Assembly: GCA_007692585.1 (NCBI GenBank)
Contig: REBU01000041.1
Location: forward strand, 44,538 to 108,537
Direction of reading: 5' to 3'
Source: Paracoccaceae bacterium
GTDB lineage: Bacteria; Pseudomonadota; Alphaproteobacteria; Rhodobacterales; Rhodobacteraceae
Length of the DNA stretch: 64,000 bases
Position numbers and translations under genes: made by a program. Numbering within the stretch: position 1 is the stretch's first letter; every line of letters begins with the position of its first letter. The notes beneath the pieces are model-generated. The model saw nothing but the letters and a program-made list of their open reading frames with translations. It ran no database searches and was not told the origin of the DNA. Of this stretch, positions 35,487-44,153 are shown piece after piece.

Positions 35487-36935
35487 ATGCTGACACAGTC
35501 CAAGGCTGCCCAAGGGCCGCGCGTTGCGTGGTCTCGGGCAGTGACCCTTTTGCCCGCGACGGGCCGGGCCGCGGTGATGATGCTCGCCTGCGGGGTTGTC
35601 CTTGGGTGTGCCCCGGCGATTGAAACCACGCGACCAGGGTTCATGTTCGCCAATGGCTGGCAGACCCCGATCAAGGCCGCCCCGCGTCTGATGGATGACC
35701 GGACCTGGTGGCGGGGCTTTCAGGATCAGACACTGGATGCGATGATCCTTCGCGCGCTTCATGCCAGTCCTGACCTGAATGCCGCGCGCCTGCGTGCGCT
35801 GGCCGCACGTCAGGAAACTGCCGCGATCCAGGGGGCCACGACACTCGCCACCGGCGCATCTGCGCGCGCCTCCGAGGGGCGTCTGCGCTCCGAGGATCGG
35901 GTGATCGGAGGTTCGGGCGAACTGGGGATACTTTTTGATCCGGGCCGTGGCCGTCAGGCCGAGCGCTTCGGTGCAGCGGCGGCGGCGGCCCTGGCCGAGG
36001 CCGAACAGTCCGGGGCGCGGCTTTTCCTGATTGGCGAAATCAGCACGGCTTATCTGCAATTGCGTCACAGCCAGCAACGGCTGATCCTTGCCCAACAGGA
36101 AGCCAGCCGTCAGCGTCAGATGCTGTCGCTCGCGCGCCGTCTGGTCACCGAAGGCGAGGGCACGCGGATCGATGTGTTGCGCAGTGAAGCGCGGCTGGCG
36201 GCGCTGGAGGCGGAGCGGCGTGAGCTGGAAGGGCTGGTCGACACGGGCATTCTTCGGCTGACAGTGCTGGCTGGCGATGCGCCCGGCCAGTTGCCGCCGG
36301 ATCTGATGGCGGGACTGCGCCGGGTCGCTGCGCAACCGCGCAGCACATTGGCACCAGATCCGTTGCTGCCCGCAGATCTGATCCGCAACCGTCCCGATCT
36401 GCGCGTCGAGGAAGCCCGCTATGATGCTGCGCGCGCCGCGCTGGGGGCTGCGCGCGCGGCGCTCTACCCGTCGCTGTCGCTGACCGGCACGATTGATGCG
36501 CGCGAAGTGCGGTTCCGCGGCACCGAGACGCGCGGCGCAGTGTCGAGCCTCGGCCCGACCTTGCGGCTGCCGGTGTTGCCCCTGCGCGCATCGCGCGCAG
36601 CGGTCGACGCTGCTGAATCGCGCGTCGAGGCTGCGCATGAAAGCTGGACCGGGGCGGTGCTGACAGCGCTTTTCGAGGTGGAGACGGCCTTGCTGGACTA
36701 TAGCAAGGCCGCGCAGAACGAGGCCGCAATCGACCGCGCAGTGGCGCTGCAGGCGCAGGCGCGGCGGCTGAGCAACGCGGCCGTGCGTGAGGGGGCTGCA
36801 ACGCTTTGGGATCTGAACATCCTCGACGGCGATCTGGCGCGGGCCGAGATCCAACAGGCCGATGCCCGCCTGGCGCGGGCACAGAGTTTTGTGGACCTCA
36901 ACATCCGGCTAGGGATGGGAGCGCAGCCCGATTGA
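35487..36935 (+). CDS. Outer-membrane efflux lipoprotein, NodT/TolC family
   Basis: 482 aa. The N-terminus ends in a lipobox, VVLGC at about residues 37-41, after a hydrophobic run (AAVMMLACGVVLGC), so the protein is lipidated. Two OEP repeats follow: TWWRGFQDQTLDAMILRALH with PDLNAARLRAL in the first, and the diagnostic LLPADLIRNRPDLRVEEARY with LGAARAALYPSLSLTG in the second. It should form the outer-membrane channel of the RND system encoded by the MFP and permease genes 2-3 kb downstream. AAGAG directly precedes the ATG. A 188-bp gap separates it from the next gene, so the downstream genes may have their own promoter. Confidence 0.92.
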   Translation: MLTQSKAAQGPRVAWSRAVTLLPATGRAAVMMLACGVVLGCAPAIETTRPGFMFANGWQTPIKAAPRLMDDRTWWRGFQDQTLDAMILRALHASPDLNAARLRALAARQETAAIQGATTLATGASARASEGRLRSEDRVIGGSGELGILFDPGRGRQAERFGAAAAAALAEAEQSGARLFLIGEISTAYLQLRHSQQRLILAQQEASRQRQMLSLARRLVTEGEGTRIDVLRSEARLAALEAERRELEGLVDTGILRLTVLAGDAPGQLPPDLMAGLRRVAAQPRSTLAPDPLLPADLIRNRPDLRVEEARYDAARAALGAARAALYPSLSLTGTIDAREVRFRGTETRGAVSSLGPTLRLPVLPLRASRAAVDAAESRVEAAHESWTGAVLTALFEVETALLDYSKAAQNEAAIDRAVALQAQARRLSNAAVREGAATLWDLNILDGDLARAEIQQADARLARAQSFVDLNIRLGMGAQPD

Positions 36936-37123
36936 CGCAACGCGCGCCGTTTGTGAAACAATCTTGGGCGAAACGATGTCTTTTCTGCGTGAGGCGATGG
37001 CTCAGTCGTTCCAATGCGCATGACAAGGCGTATTAATCCAGCCAATGCTGCAGAAAAACCAAAGTCGTGCCATAATCTGCCAGTACCCAGTCTTCATAAG
37101 GGCGCATTTATCACGAGGGGCAT

Positions 37124-38776
37124 ATGTCGAATCCTCAGCAGGATCAGGGAGATTTGCTGATTCTTTCGGTTCCCCCGAATGTCGATCTCAATCTGCTCGC
37201 GGATGCCTTCGTGACATTCATCGAAGAAGAGATGGAAACCTTCGGGGCCGGCGTTGTCTTCGATGATGAGCCTTTCGCCTGGAAGGAAGTGCCCGATTGC
37301 CAGTTCGACGAGATGTGCACGTCTTTTCTGGAAAGCGCCGCGCAGGGGCCATTCCTGCAAGCCGTCTGGGCGGAAGGCCGGATCGGGATCGTGGCGGCGG
37401 CTGATGCGCTGGCTCAATGCGATTGGGATCGGTTGGTCGAGAAGCTGATCGGGTCGCAATGCGTGCCAATGGACGGGGCTGGCTGGGGCATCCTCGAAGC
37501 CCCAGGCCAGCTTGCCGAAACCGCGGAACCTGCCGCACAGATCGCGGCGCTGCCGCGGGTGGATCGTGGCCAACCGGTGCTTGCCAGTGTCGTGCAGCGC
37601 TCTGTTGTTGCGATGTCGCGCCTGCGCGAGGATGGGCGGCATGGCGTCGTGGCGATGCGACCCATCGTGCTGCCGATGCCCGATGCCGACGCGCTGGAAG
37701 CTACGTTCGAAGCCCTGCAGGAGCGCCATGAAATCCTGCACATGACCTTCACGCCTGTCGAGGGGTTGGACTACATCTGTCTGACAGACCGCATGGCGGT
37801 GCCCTTCGACACGATCGCGGCGCTGCGTCCGTTTCGCAATATCGACATCATCGCCGCAGAACGCACGCGGGTTCTGGCCGAGCGCCCGCTGTCTGACCGG
37901 CTTTTGTGGCGGGCCGAACTGGTTCAGGATCGCAGCCAGGGGATCGTGATCTCGGTGTTGTCCGAGGCCATCGCCGATCCGCGCACGACAGATCTGTTGC
38001 GCGCCGATATCCTGCGCTTCTACGAGGCGTTCCGCGCCGGGCTCGATCCCGAACTGGACCTGCCCGCGCCGCCGCTGCACTACACCGATTATGCTGCGAG
38101 CGAGACAGGCTTTCCCGATGCCTGCGGCTGGTGGCGCGCGCTGTTGCCTGCGCAGCCCGCCGCGCGCGACCTGACCGATACGCTGCCCGTCGCCCCGGTC
38201 GAAATCTTCGAGCATCATCTCGCGCCCGAGATGCTTGCTCAGCTGCTGCCTGTGGCGGAAGCGACCGGGACCACAGTGCAGACGCTGGTGTTGGCGGTGT
38301 TTCTCAAGACCCTGTCGGGGATCGAGGTTGCGCCGCTCGATTGGGTGCTGGTCGCGCTGCATGACCGCCGTCCCGCCGGGCTGGAAGAGATGCTTGGCCC
38401 TTTCGCCTTCGACTGCCCGGTCTGGCTGGGCGACATGCAGGCACGGATCACGCCTTCGGGGCTGCAGCATCGGCTGAATGAAACCAAGACGTCGGGCGCT
38501 GTGCCGCTGGCCTATCTGGCGACGGAACTGCCCGACCGCGTGCCGCAACGGATCCGGCATCTGTTCGACTGGCGCGACGGGGCGGTTCTGGTCCGACCTT
38601 CGGAAATCGCCGCGGATGTCAGCCTCAGCATGGCGCAGACCGAAAGCGCCGTGCATCTGCAATGGGCCGTCCGCGGCGATTATCCATCCTCTGCGACTGC
38701 ACAGATTCTAGCGCGGGATTTCCTGCGACATCTCGATGCATCGATCCGAATGCAGGATTTCACATTTAGACCATGA
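37124..38776 (+). CDS. Stand-alone degenerate NRPS condensation-domain protein
   Basis: 550 aa. Residues about 180-545 show the order of condensation-domain landmarks: ALEATFEALQERHEILHMTF (motif C2-like), the C3 position, LHYTDYAASE (C4-like) and WWRALLPAQPAARDLTDTLP. The catalytic HHxxxDG motif, however, reads SEAIADP at S280-P286, so both histidines are gone and the glycine is proline. Residues 1-170 are an extra domain I cannot assign. No carrier, adenylation or signal sequence is present. It lies between the TolC-type lipoprotein gene and the RND membrane fusion gene. Inference: a non-catalytic member of the acyl-CoA-dependent acyltransferase fold, perhaps binding an acylated or peptidyl substrate. 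A CoA-dependent enzyme with other chemistry is not excluded. Confidence 0.7.
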   Translation: MSNPQQDQGDLLILSVPPNVDLNLLADAFVTFIEEEMETFGAGVVFDDEPFAWKEVPDCQFDEMCTSFLESAAQGPFLQAVWAEGRIGIVAAADALAQCDWDRLVEKLIGSQCVPMDGAGWGILEAPGQLAETAEPAAQIAALPRVDRGQPVLASVVQRSVVAMSRLREDGRHGVVAMRPIVLPMPDADALEATFEALQERHEILHMTFTPVEGLDYICLTDRMAVPFDTIAALRPFRNIDIIAAERTRVLAERPLSDRLLWRAELVQDRSQGIVISVLSEAIADPRTTDLLRADILRFYEAFRAGLDPELDLPAPPLHYTDYAASETGFPDACGWWRALLPAQPAARDLTDTLPVAPVEIFEHHLAPEMLAQLLPVAEATGTTVQTLVLAVFLKTLSGIEVAPLDWVLVALHDRRPAGLEEMLGPFAFDCPVWLGDMQARITPSGLQHRLNETKTSGAVPLAYLATELPDRVPQRIRHLFDWRDGAVLVRPSEIAADVSLSMAQTESAVHLQWAVRGDYPSSATAQILARDFLRHLDASIRMQDFTFRP

Positions 38777-38890
38777 TCTGAGCTCATTTTCGTGTCATGC
38801 CTGACCGCGTTAACGATTATTATCCGAAACCATTGGATGATTCCGCTAACGCTCCGAGGCAGGCAAGACATTTTGAGAGAACAAGATCTG

Positions 38891-40000
38891 ATGCAGCGAT
38901 TCTTCCCTCGATTTCGTAGCCCTGCGGCCGGTTTTCTGGCGGTCTGCATGGGCCTGGTCGTGTTCTGGATGGTGACGCAGACGATGGGCTTGCTGGCTGC
39001 GGCAGGTACGTCAGCGCGTGACGGGGCGCAGTCGGGCACACCGGTCGCACTGCTGGAACTGCGCATTGAAGATGGCATCCTGATCGAACGGCAATTTCTG
39101 GGCCGGCTGGAAGCACTGCAATCGGCGGATCTCAGCTTCGATCAGGACGGTGTGATCGACGCGGTTTTCCTGCGCGAAGGCGACATGGTCGCGGCTGGCG
39201 ACAGGATTGCGCGGTTGACTGCCGAGGCGCTGGATCTGGAGCGTCAGGCGCTGAGCGCGTCGCTATCTTCGGCACAGAGCCGGTTCCAGCTGTTGCAGGC
39301 TGAAGAAGAACGATTGCAGCGCCTGGTCGCCATCGGGGCGTCGCCATCGAATACGCTGGACCGGGTGTCTTCCGAGCGGCTGGGGCTGGCCTCTGAAATG
39401 GTGGAGCTGGAAAGCGCGTTGGCCCGGCTGGATCTGCGCCGCCGCAATGCCGAGCTGATCGCGCCTTTCGACGGGGTGATCGGTGCATTGCGGGCCCGCC
39501 AAGGCGAGACTGTGAGCGCAGGTCAGCCCATGGTGTCGCTGTTCGAGCGCGGTGGCGCGCAGTTCCGGGTTGCACTACACGCTGATTTCGACGCGACAAC
39601 GCTGGTCGATCCGCATCTGCAGCTTCGATCCGGGCGCAGTCCGGTCAAGCTGGCCCGCCAGCGCCCTGATGTGGACCCCCGCACCAATATGCGCATCGCG
39701 ATTTTCACGACTGACGAGGCGGATCTGACCAGCTTCGGCGCGACCGCGATGCTGATCGGACAGGAGCCGTTGGCCCTGCGCGGGGCTTGGGTCCCGGTCG
39801 AGGCGATGCGCGCCAGCGCCGAAGGGTTCTGGATCGTGCTGGCGGTCGATGACGACATGATTGCGCAGCGCGTCGCCGTCGAAGTGCTGCATCTGCGCGG
39901 CGATCAGGCCTTCGTGTCGGGTGTCTTCGAGACCGGCACGCGCATCATCGGACCCGGCGCACACAAAGTCGTCGCGGGTCAGCGCGTTCGGGCCGAGTAA
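38891..40000 (+). CDS. RND efflux membrane fusion protein (HlyD/AcrA family)
   Basis: 369 aa from the ATG at 38891; the open frame begins at 38792 but those residues are not family-like. A membrane anchor (FLAVCMGLVVFWMVTQTMGLL) is followed by the first biotinyl-lipoyl half (FLGRLEALQSADLSFDQDG, VFLREGDMVAAGDRIARL), a coiled-coil hairpin (about 115-190, ASLSSAQSRFQLLQAEEERL) and the second lipoyl half (LIAPFDGVIGALRARQGETV). It bridges the inner-membrane pump and the outer-membrane channel. The permease begins 3 bp after its stop. Confidence 0.92.
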   Translation: MQRFFPRFRSPAAGFLAVCMGLVVFWMVTQTMGLLAAAGTSARDGAQSGTPVALLELRIEDGILIERQFLGRLEALQSADLSFDQDGVIDAVFLREGDMVAAGDRIARLTAEALDLERQALSASLSSAQSRFQLLQAEEERLQRLVAIGASPSNTLDRVSSERLGLASEMVELESALARLDLRRRNAELIAPFDGVIGALRARQGETVSAGQPMVSLFERGGAQFRVALHADFDATTLVDPHLQLRSGRSPVKLARQRPDVDPRTNMRIAIFTTDEADLTSFGATAMLIGQEPLALRGAWVPVEAMRASAEGFWIVLAVDDDMIAQRVAVEVLHLRGDQAFVSGVFETGTRIIGPGAHKVVAGQRVRAE

Positions 40001-40003
40001 CCC

Positions 40004-43000
40004 ATGCTGACGGGTTTCTTTTTCCGCGAAACGCGCGTTTTGATCATGGTCTTGGCGATCCTGATCGTGGGCGGCCTGTCTGCGCTGCTGTCGTTGGGTC
40101 GACAGGAAGACCCCAGTTTCACCAATCGCTATGCGTCGGTCACGACGCTGTTGCCGGGGGCAGAACCTGCCGTGGTGGAAGCTCTGATCTCGACGGCGAT
40201 CGAAGATCAGATCAAGCTGATAGGCAATATCGACAGGTTCAGCAGCGCGTCTGTGCGCGGGGCGTCCATCGTGAGCGTGATCGTGCGTGACAGCGTGCCT
40301 GCCAGTCAGATCGATCAGATCTGGGCCGAGCTGCGCGCCGCTGTGTCGCGCGCAAGCCTGAGCTTTCCCGAGAATGCCACCACGCCGGAAATCGACACGG
40401 ACGGGATTGCCTCGTATACGACTGTGATCGCGGTCGAGATCGAAGACCCCGCCTTGTCGCCGATGATTGCAGCGCGCTTCGCCGAAACTGTCGAGGCGCA
40501 TCTGCGCGCGATCCCCCAGACCCGTGTTGTGCGCCTGTTCGGGCTGCCGCAGGAAGAAATCCTCGTCAGCGTGGACCCTTATGTTGCGGGGGGCAATGGT
40601 GTTTCGATCACTCAGATTGCCGCGGCGATTCGCGCCGCAAATGATCCCGGTCTTGCAGGTCAGATCGCCGGCGGCGGTTTTGATGCCGCGCTGGCTGTAT
40701 CAGGCAAGGTTGCGCAGCTGACCGATCTGCGGGCCATCCCGGTGCGAGACCGCGGCGCAGATGCGATGCTGCGCATTGGTGATCTGGCCGAGCTCCGTCG
40801 CCAGCCGCAATTCCCGCCCGATGCGATTGCGCGGGCGGGCGGCAATCCCGCGATCCTGATTGCCGCCGTGATCGAGGATGGCGCGCAGGTCGACCGATGG
40901 ATGCGCTTCGTGCGCGAAGATATCGCCGCGCTCTCGGACTTGGCCCCGCGTGGGCTGGCGGTGCATGTGCTTTTCGATCAGAGCGTCTACACGATCCAGC
41001 GGCTGCGCGATATCGGTCTGAATATGGCGCTGGGCATGGCGCTGGTGGTGCTGGTGTTGTTTTTCACGCTGGGGTGGCAGGCGGCGGCGATCGTCGCGCT
41101 GATCTTGCCTGCCGTGACATTGGCCACGCTCGCCACGTTCCGGTTTCTGGACTTGCCACTGCATCAGATGTCGATCGCCGGGCTGATCGTGGCATTGGGG
41201 CTGGTGGTCGACGGGGCCATCGTGACCACCGATACCGTACGCCGCAAGCTCGTGGCCGGGGCCAGCCGCGAGCAAGCCGCCCGCGCTACGGCACAGCGCC
41301 TGCTGATGCCGCTGGCGGCGTCTGCCGTCACCACGATCCTGGCCTTCCTGCCGATGATCCTGCTGCCCGGCAATGTCGGAGATTTCGTCAGCACGATCTC
41401 GATTGCCGTATCGGTCATGCTGGTCTGGTCCTTTGTTCTGGCACTGATCCTGACCGCGCCGATGGCGGCGGCTCTGCTGCCGCAATATCCCGGCACCCCA
41501 GCGCGCGGCGCACCCGTGGCCATGTCGCAGCACGGTCGGTTCTATCGTGGTTTGCGTTTCCTTATCGCCCGCCCGCTGATCAGCCTTGGGCTGGCGCTGG
41601 TGCTGCCGGTCCTCGGCTTTGTGCTGTTCCTGACCCTGACACCGCAATTCTTCCCGCTGGCAGAGCGCAACCAGTTCCATATCACCATGGAAATGCCCGC
41701 CCATACCGGGGTTCACAGGACCGATGATCTGGTCCAGCGGGTTGATGCCTATCTTGCCGGGATCGAGGACATCACCACACGCTATTGGGTGGCAGGGGGC
41801 GGTGCTCCTGCTTTCTACTACAATATCGTGGGCGGTGGGGCCACCGATCCGGGCTTCGCGCAGGGAATGATCACCACCCGGTCGGCCGCCGCCACCCGGA
41901 GCGTGCTGCAAGGTTTGCAGCAGGATCTGAACCTGAGCTTTCCAGAAGCGCGCATCACGGTCCATCCGCTGACCCAAGGGCCGCCCGTGGGCGCGCCGGT
42001 CTCGATCCTTGTCTATGGGCCGGATCTGGCTGAGCTGCGCCGTATCGGGGCGCAGGTGCAAGGCGTGATTGCTGCGCTACCCCAAACCGCGCAGGTTTAT
42101 GGCGGGCTGTCCGATGGCCTGCCGCAGCTCCGCTATGTCATTGACCGCGATGCGGCCAATCTGCTGGGACTGGACGAAAGCGCTGTCGCGCAGCAATTGC
42201 AGATCGGCCTGTCAGGCCTGCGCGCCGAGCCCCTCGCGGAAGGAGCACGCCAGATCCCCATCCGCGTGCAGTTTTCCGATGCAGTGTTGCGCAATGCCGA
42301 AGCGCTGCACGACCTGCCGATCCTGCTTGACATGCCACCGTCTGCAGCGGGCGATCTGGCGATGGTTCCGCTTTCTGCGATTGCCAGCCCCCGTCTGGAG
42401 ATCACCGAAGCGCTTGTCTACCGCGACAAGGGCGAGCGGATGAATTTCGTGCAAGCCTATCCGCGACCCGGTGTCCTGCCCGAAGAGTTGTTGCGCGCAG
42501 CGCTCGGTGCCATCGAGGCGGCAGGGATCGTCATCCCCGAAGGCTACCGGCTGGATCTGGGTGGCGAGCGGCGCGAGCGCAGCAGCACGGTGGACGGGCT
42601 GACCGCCTCGCTGTCGCTCATCGTCGTGCTGAGCCTTGCGACGCTGGTGCTGGCCTTCCGCTCGTTCCGGCTGACGCTTGGCACGATGATCGTCGCGATG
42701 CTGGCAACCGGGCTGTCGCTGCTCTCTGTTGCGGCGTTGGGCTTTCCGTTCGGAATCAATGCCTTGATAGGGGTCATCGGGTCCATCGGCGTGTCGGTCA
42801 ATGTCGCAATCATCGTCTTTACCGCGCTGCAGGGCAATGCGCAGGCCCGCGCTGGCGATATTGATGCAATGGCCGCCGAAGTGGCTGATGGCGCGCGCCA
42901 CATCGTCTCGACCACGCTGACGACCTTCGGTGGCTTCCTGCCCTTGCTGTTTTACGGTGGGCTGTTCTGGCCGCCCTTCGCGGCGGCCATGGCAGGCGGT

Positions 43001-43231
43001 GTTCTCTTGTCGGCGACGCTGGCTTTCCTGTTCGCGCCTGCGTATTTCAGACTGGTCTACCCGCCCCGCAAGGCATCGCGCCCGATTGCCGCGTCGCCTC
43101 TCCCGCTTCCGGCCGCTGCGCAATATCAGCGGGGACCAGAGCACCGTTTCGCCACGCGTTCGCGCCACCCGCTGCGCCGCCTCGGCGCAGCTTCGGCCCC
43201 GAATGTCGTGACGTCGCAAGACACCCCGTAG
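40004..43231 (+). CDS. RND superfamily efflux permease with atypical proton-relay residues
   Basis: 1075 aa, slightly longer than AcrB-type pumps because of a proline/arginine-rich tail. Twelve membrane helices and two periplasmic loops are visible; PVTRAD-type loop conservation is low. TM4 reads LVVDGAIVTTDTV (D403-G404) where AcrB has D407-D408, and TM10 reads GVSVNVAIIV where AcrB has SAK940NA, so only one of the three charged relay residues is obvious. The N-terminus, LTGFFFRETRVLIMVLAILI, starts with the first helix. It is encoded 3 bp after the MFP gene and should form a tripartite pump with the TolC-type lipoprotein. Substrate not assignable. Confidence 0.9.
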   Translation: MLTGFFFRETRVLIMVLAILIVGGLSALLSLGRQEDPSFTNRYASVTTLLPGAEPAVVEALISTAIEDQIKLIGNIDRFSSASVRGASIVSVIVRDSVPASQIDQIWAELRAAVSRASLSFPENATTPEIDTDGIASYTTVIAVEIEDPALSPMIAARFAETVEAHLRAIPQTRVVRLFGLPQEEILVSVDPYVAGGNGVSITQIAAAIRAANDPGLAGQIAGGGFDAALAVSGKVAQLTDLRAIPVRDRGADAMLRIGDLAELRRQPQFPPDAIARAGGNPAILIAAVIEDGAQVDRWMRFVREDIAALSDLAPRGLAVHVLFDQSVYTIQRLRDIGLNMALGMALVVLVLFFTLGWQAAAIVALILPAVTLATLATFRFLDLPLHQMSIAGLIVALGLVVDGAIVTTDTVRRKLVAGASREQAARATAQRLLMPLAASAVTTILAFLPMILLPGNVGDFVSTISIAVSVMLVWSFVLALILTAPMAAALLPQYPGTPARGAPVAMSQHGRFYRGLRFLIARPLISLGLALVLPVLGFVLFLTLTPQFFPLAERNQFHITMEMPAHTGVHRTDDLVQRVDAYLAGIEDITTRYWVAGGGAPAFYYNIVGGGATDPGFAQGMITTRSAAATRSVLQGLQQDLNLSFPEARITVHPLTQGPPVGAPVSILVYGPDLAELRRIGAQVQGVIAALPQTAQVYGGLSDGLPQLRYVIDRDAANLLGLDESAVAQQLQIGLSGLRAEPLAEGARQIPIRVQFSDAVLRNAEALHDLPILLDMPPSAAGDLAMVPLSAIASPRLEITEALVYRDKGERMNFVQAYPRPGVLPEELLRAALGAIEAAGIVIPEGYRLDLGGERRERSSTVDGLTASLSLIVVLSLATLVLAFRSFRLTLGTMIVAMLATGLSLLSVAALGFPFGINALIGVIGSIGVSVNVAIIVFTALQGNAQARAGDIDAMAAEVADGARHIVSTTLTTFGGFLPLLFYGGLFWPPFAAAMAGGVLLSATLAFLFAPAYFRLVYPPRKASRPIAASPLPLPAAAQYQRGPEHRFATRSRHPLRRLGAASAPNVVTSQDTP

Positions 43232-43303
43232 CAGGTCGTGCAACCGGATCGGACGCAGCGGGCCCGGTCGGGCACCGACGCCCGTGGCCGGCCTTGCAGC
43301 CGC

Positions 43304-44065
43304 TCAGGGGCGCGCCCGCGTCAGCACTGCGCGCGAGGCATAGCCCGCAAACCCCGCCAGTTGTTGCCCCAGCCCGATATCCTGCTCGCCCAGAATATCC
43401 CAGACTGCGCGGGCGGCACGCAGCTTGTTGGCCGAGCGGCTGTTTTTGCGTACACGGTAGCGCGCGAGGATCTCGGGCAGGCCAATCGCGGTTTCGCCCT
43501 GGCGCAAGAGCGAGAGCCAGAAGGCGTAATCCTCGTGCAGGTTGCGCTGTGGCATGCGGGCCTGGCCGAAGCTTGCGCGGCAGAACGCACCGGTCAGGCA
43601 ACCGATGGGATTGCCATAAAGCGCGGCCTTCCAATCCACGCGCGGGCGCGCAAGGATCACGCCCAGTCTGCGCCCCGCAGCGTCGATGCGTTCATAGGAC
43701 ACGAAAACGATGCGCGCGCCGCGCTCGAACGCGGCCTGTTGACGTTGCAGCTTGTCAGGGAGCCACAGATCATCGGCATCGAGAAACGCGATATAGCGCC
43801 CCTGCGCCTGGTCCAAGCCGATATTGCGCGCCGCCGCCGTGCCGCGCGGGTGTTGCAGGGCGGGGTCGTGGATCAGGCGCAGGCGCGAGTCGTGGCGCGC
43901 GGCCTCGGCCACCCATGCGGCCGAGCCGTCGGTCGAAGCATCATCGATGATCAGCGCTTCCCAATCGGCGCAGCTCTGCGCCTGCAGCGAGGCGAGCGTT
44001 TCGGGCAAGGTCGTGATCGCGTCATGCACCGGGATGATGATCGAAAATGCCGGGGCGTTTCGCAT
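43304..44065 (-). CDS. Family 2 glycosyltransferase
   Basis: 253 aa. GT2 hallmarks are FSIIIPVHDAITTLPETLAS, ALIIDDASTDGS, GTAAARNIGLDQAQGRYIAF and the DXD site LDADDLWLPDKL, followed by LHEDYAFWLSLLRQG near the acceptor region. It resembles the EpsJ/WfgS type that builds lipopolysaccharide or capsule chains. It stands alone, convergent with the RND permease and 88 bp after the ligase gene, so no pathway can be given. The Shine-Dalgarno sequence before the ATG is weak. Confidence 0.88.
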   Translation of the reverse strand: MRNAPAFSIIIPVHDAITTLPETLASLQAQSCADWEALIIDDASTDGSAAWVAEAARHDSRLRLIHDPALQHPRGTAAARNIGLDQAQGRYIAFLDADDLWLPDKLQRQQAAFERGARIVFVSYERIDAAGRRLGVILARPRVDWKAALYGNPIGCLTGAFCRASFGQARMPQRNLHEDYAFWLSLLRQGETAIGLPEILARYRVRKNSRSANKLRAARAVWDILGEQDIGLGQQLAGFAGYASRAVLTRARP

Positions 44066-44153
44066 GAAGGGGCAGGTCCGGTTCTGGATGCGTCAGGGCC
44101 ACGCGATCATAGGCGCTATTGGTCCGAAAGGGAATAGAGCGTCGCGACAGGGC

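Noticed and set aside
38807..38852. Dyad GCGTTA...TAACGC before the membrane fusion gene as an operator
   Set aside because: Only the outer 6 bp and a few inner bases pair; too weak to report as a site.
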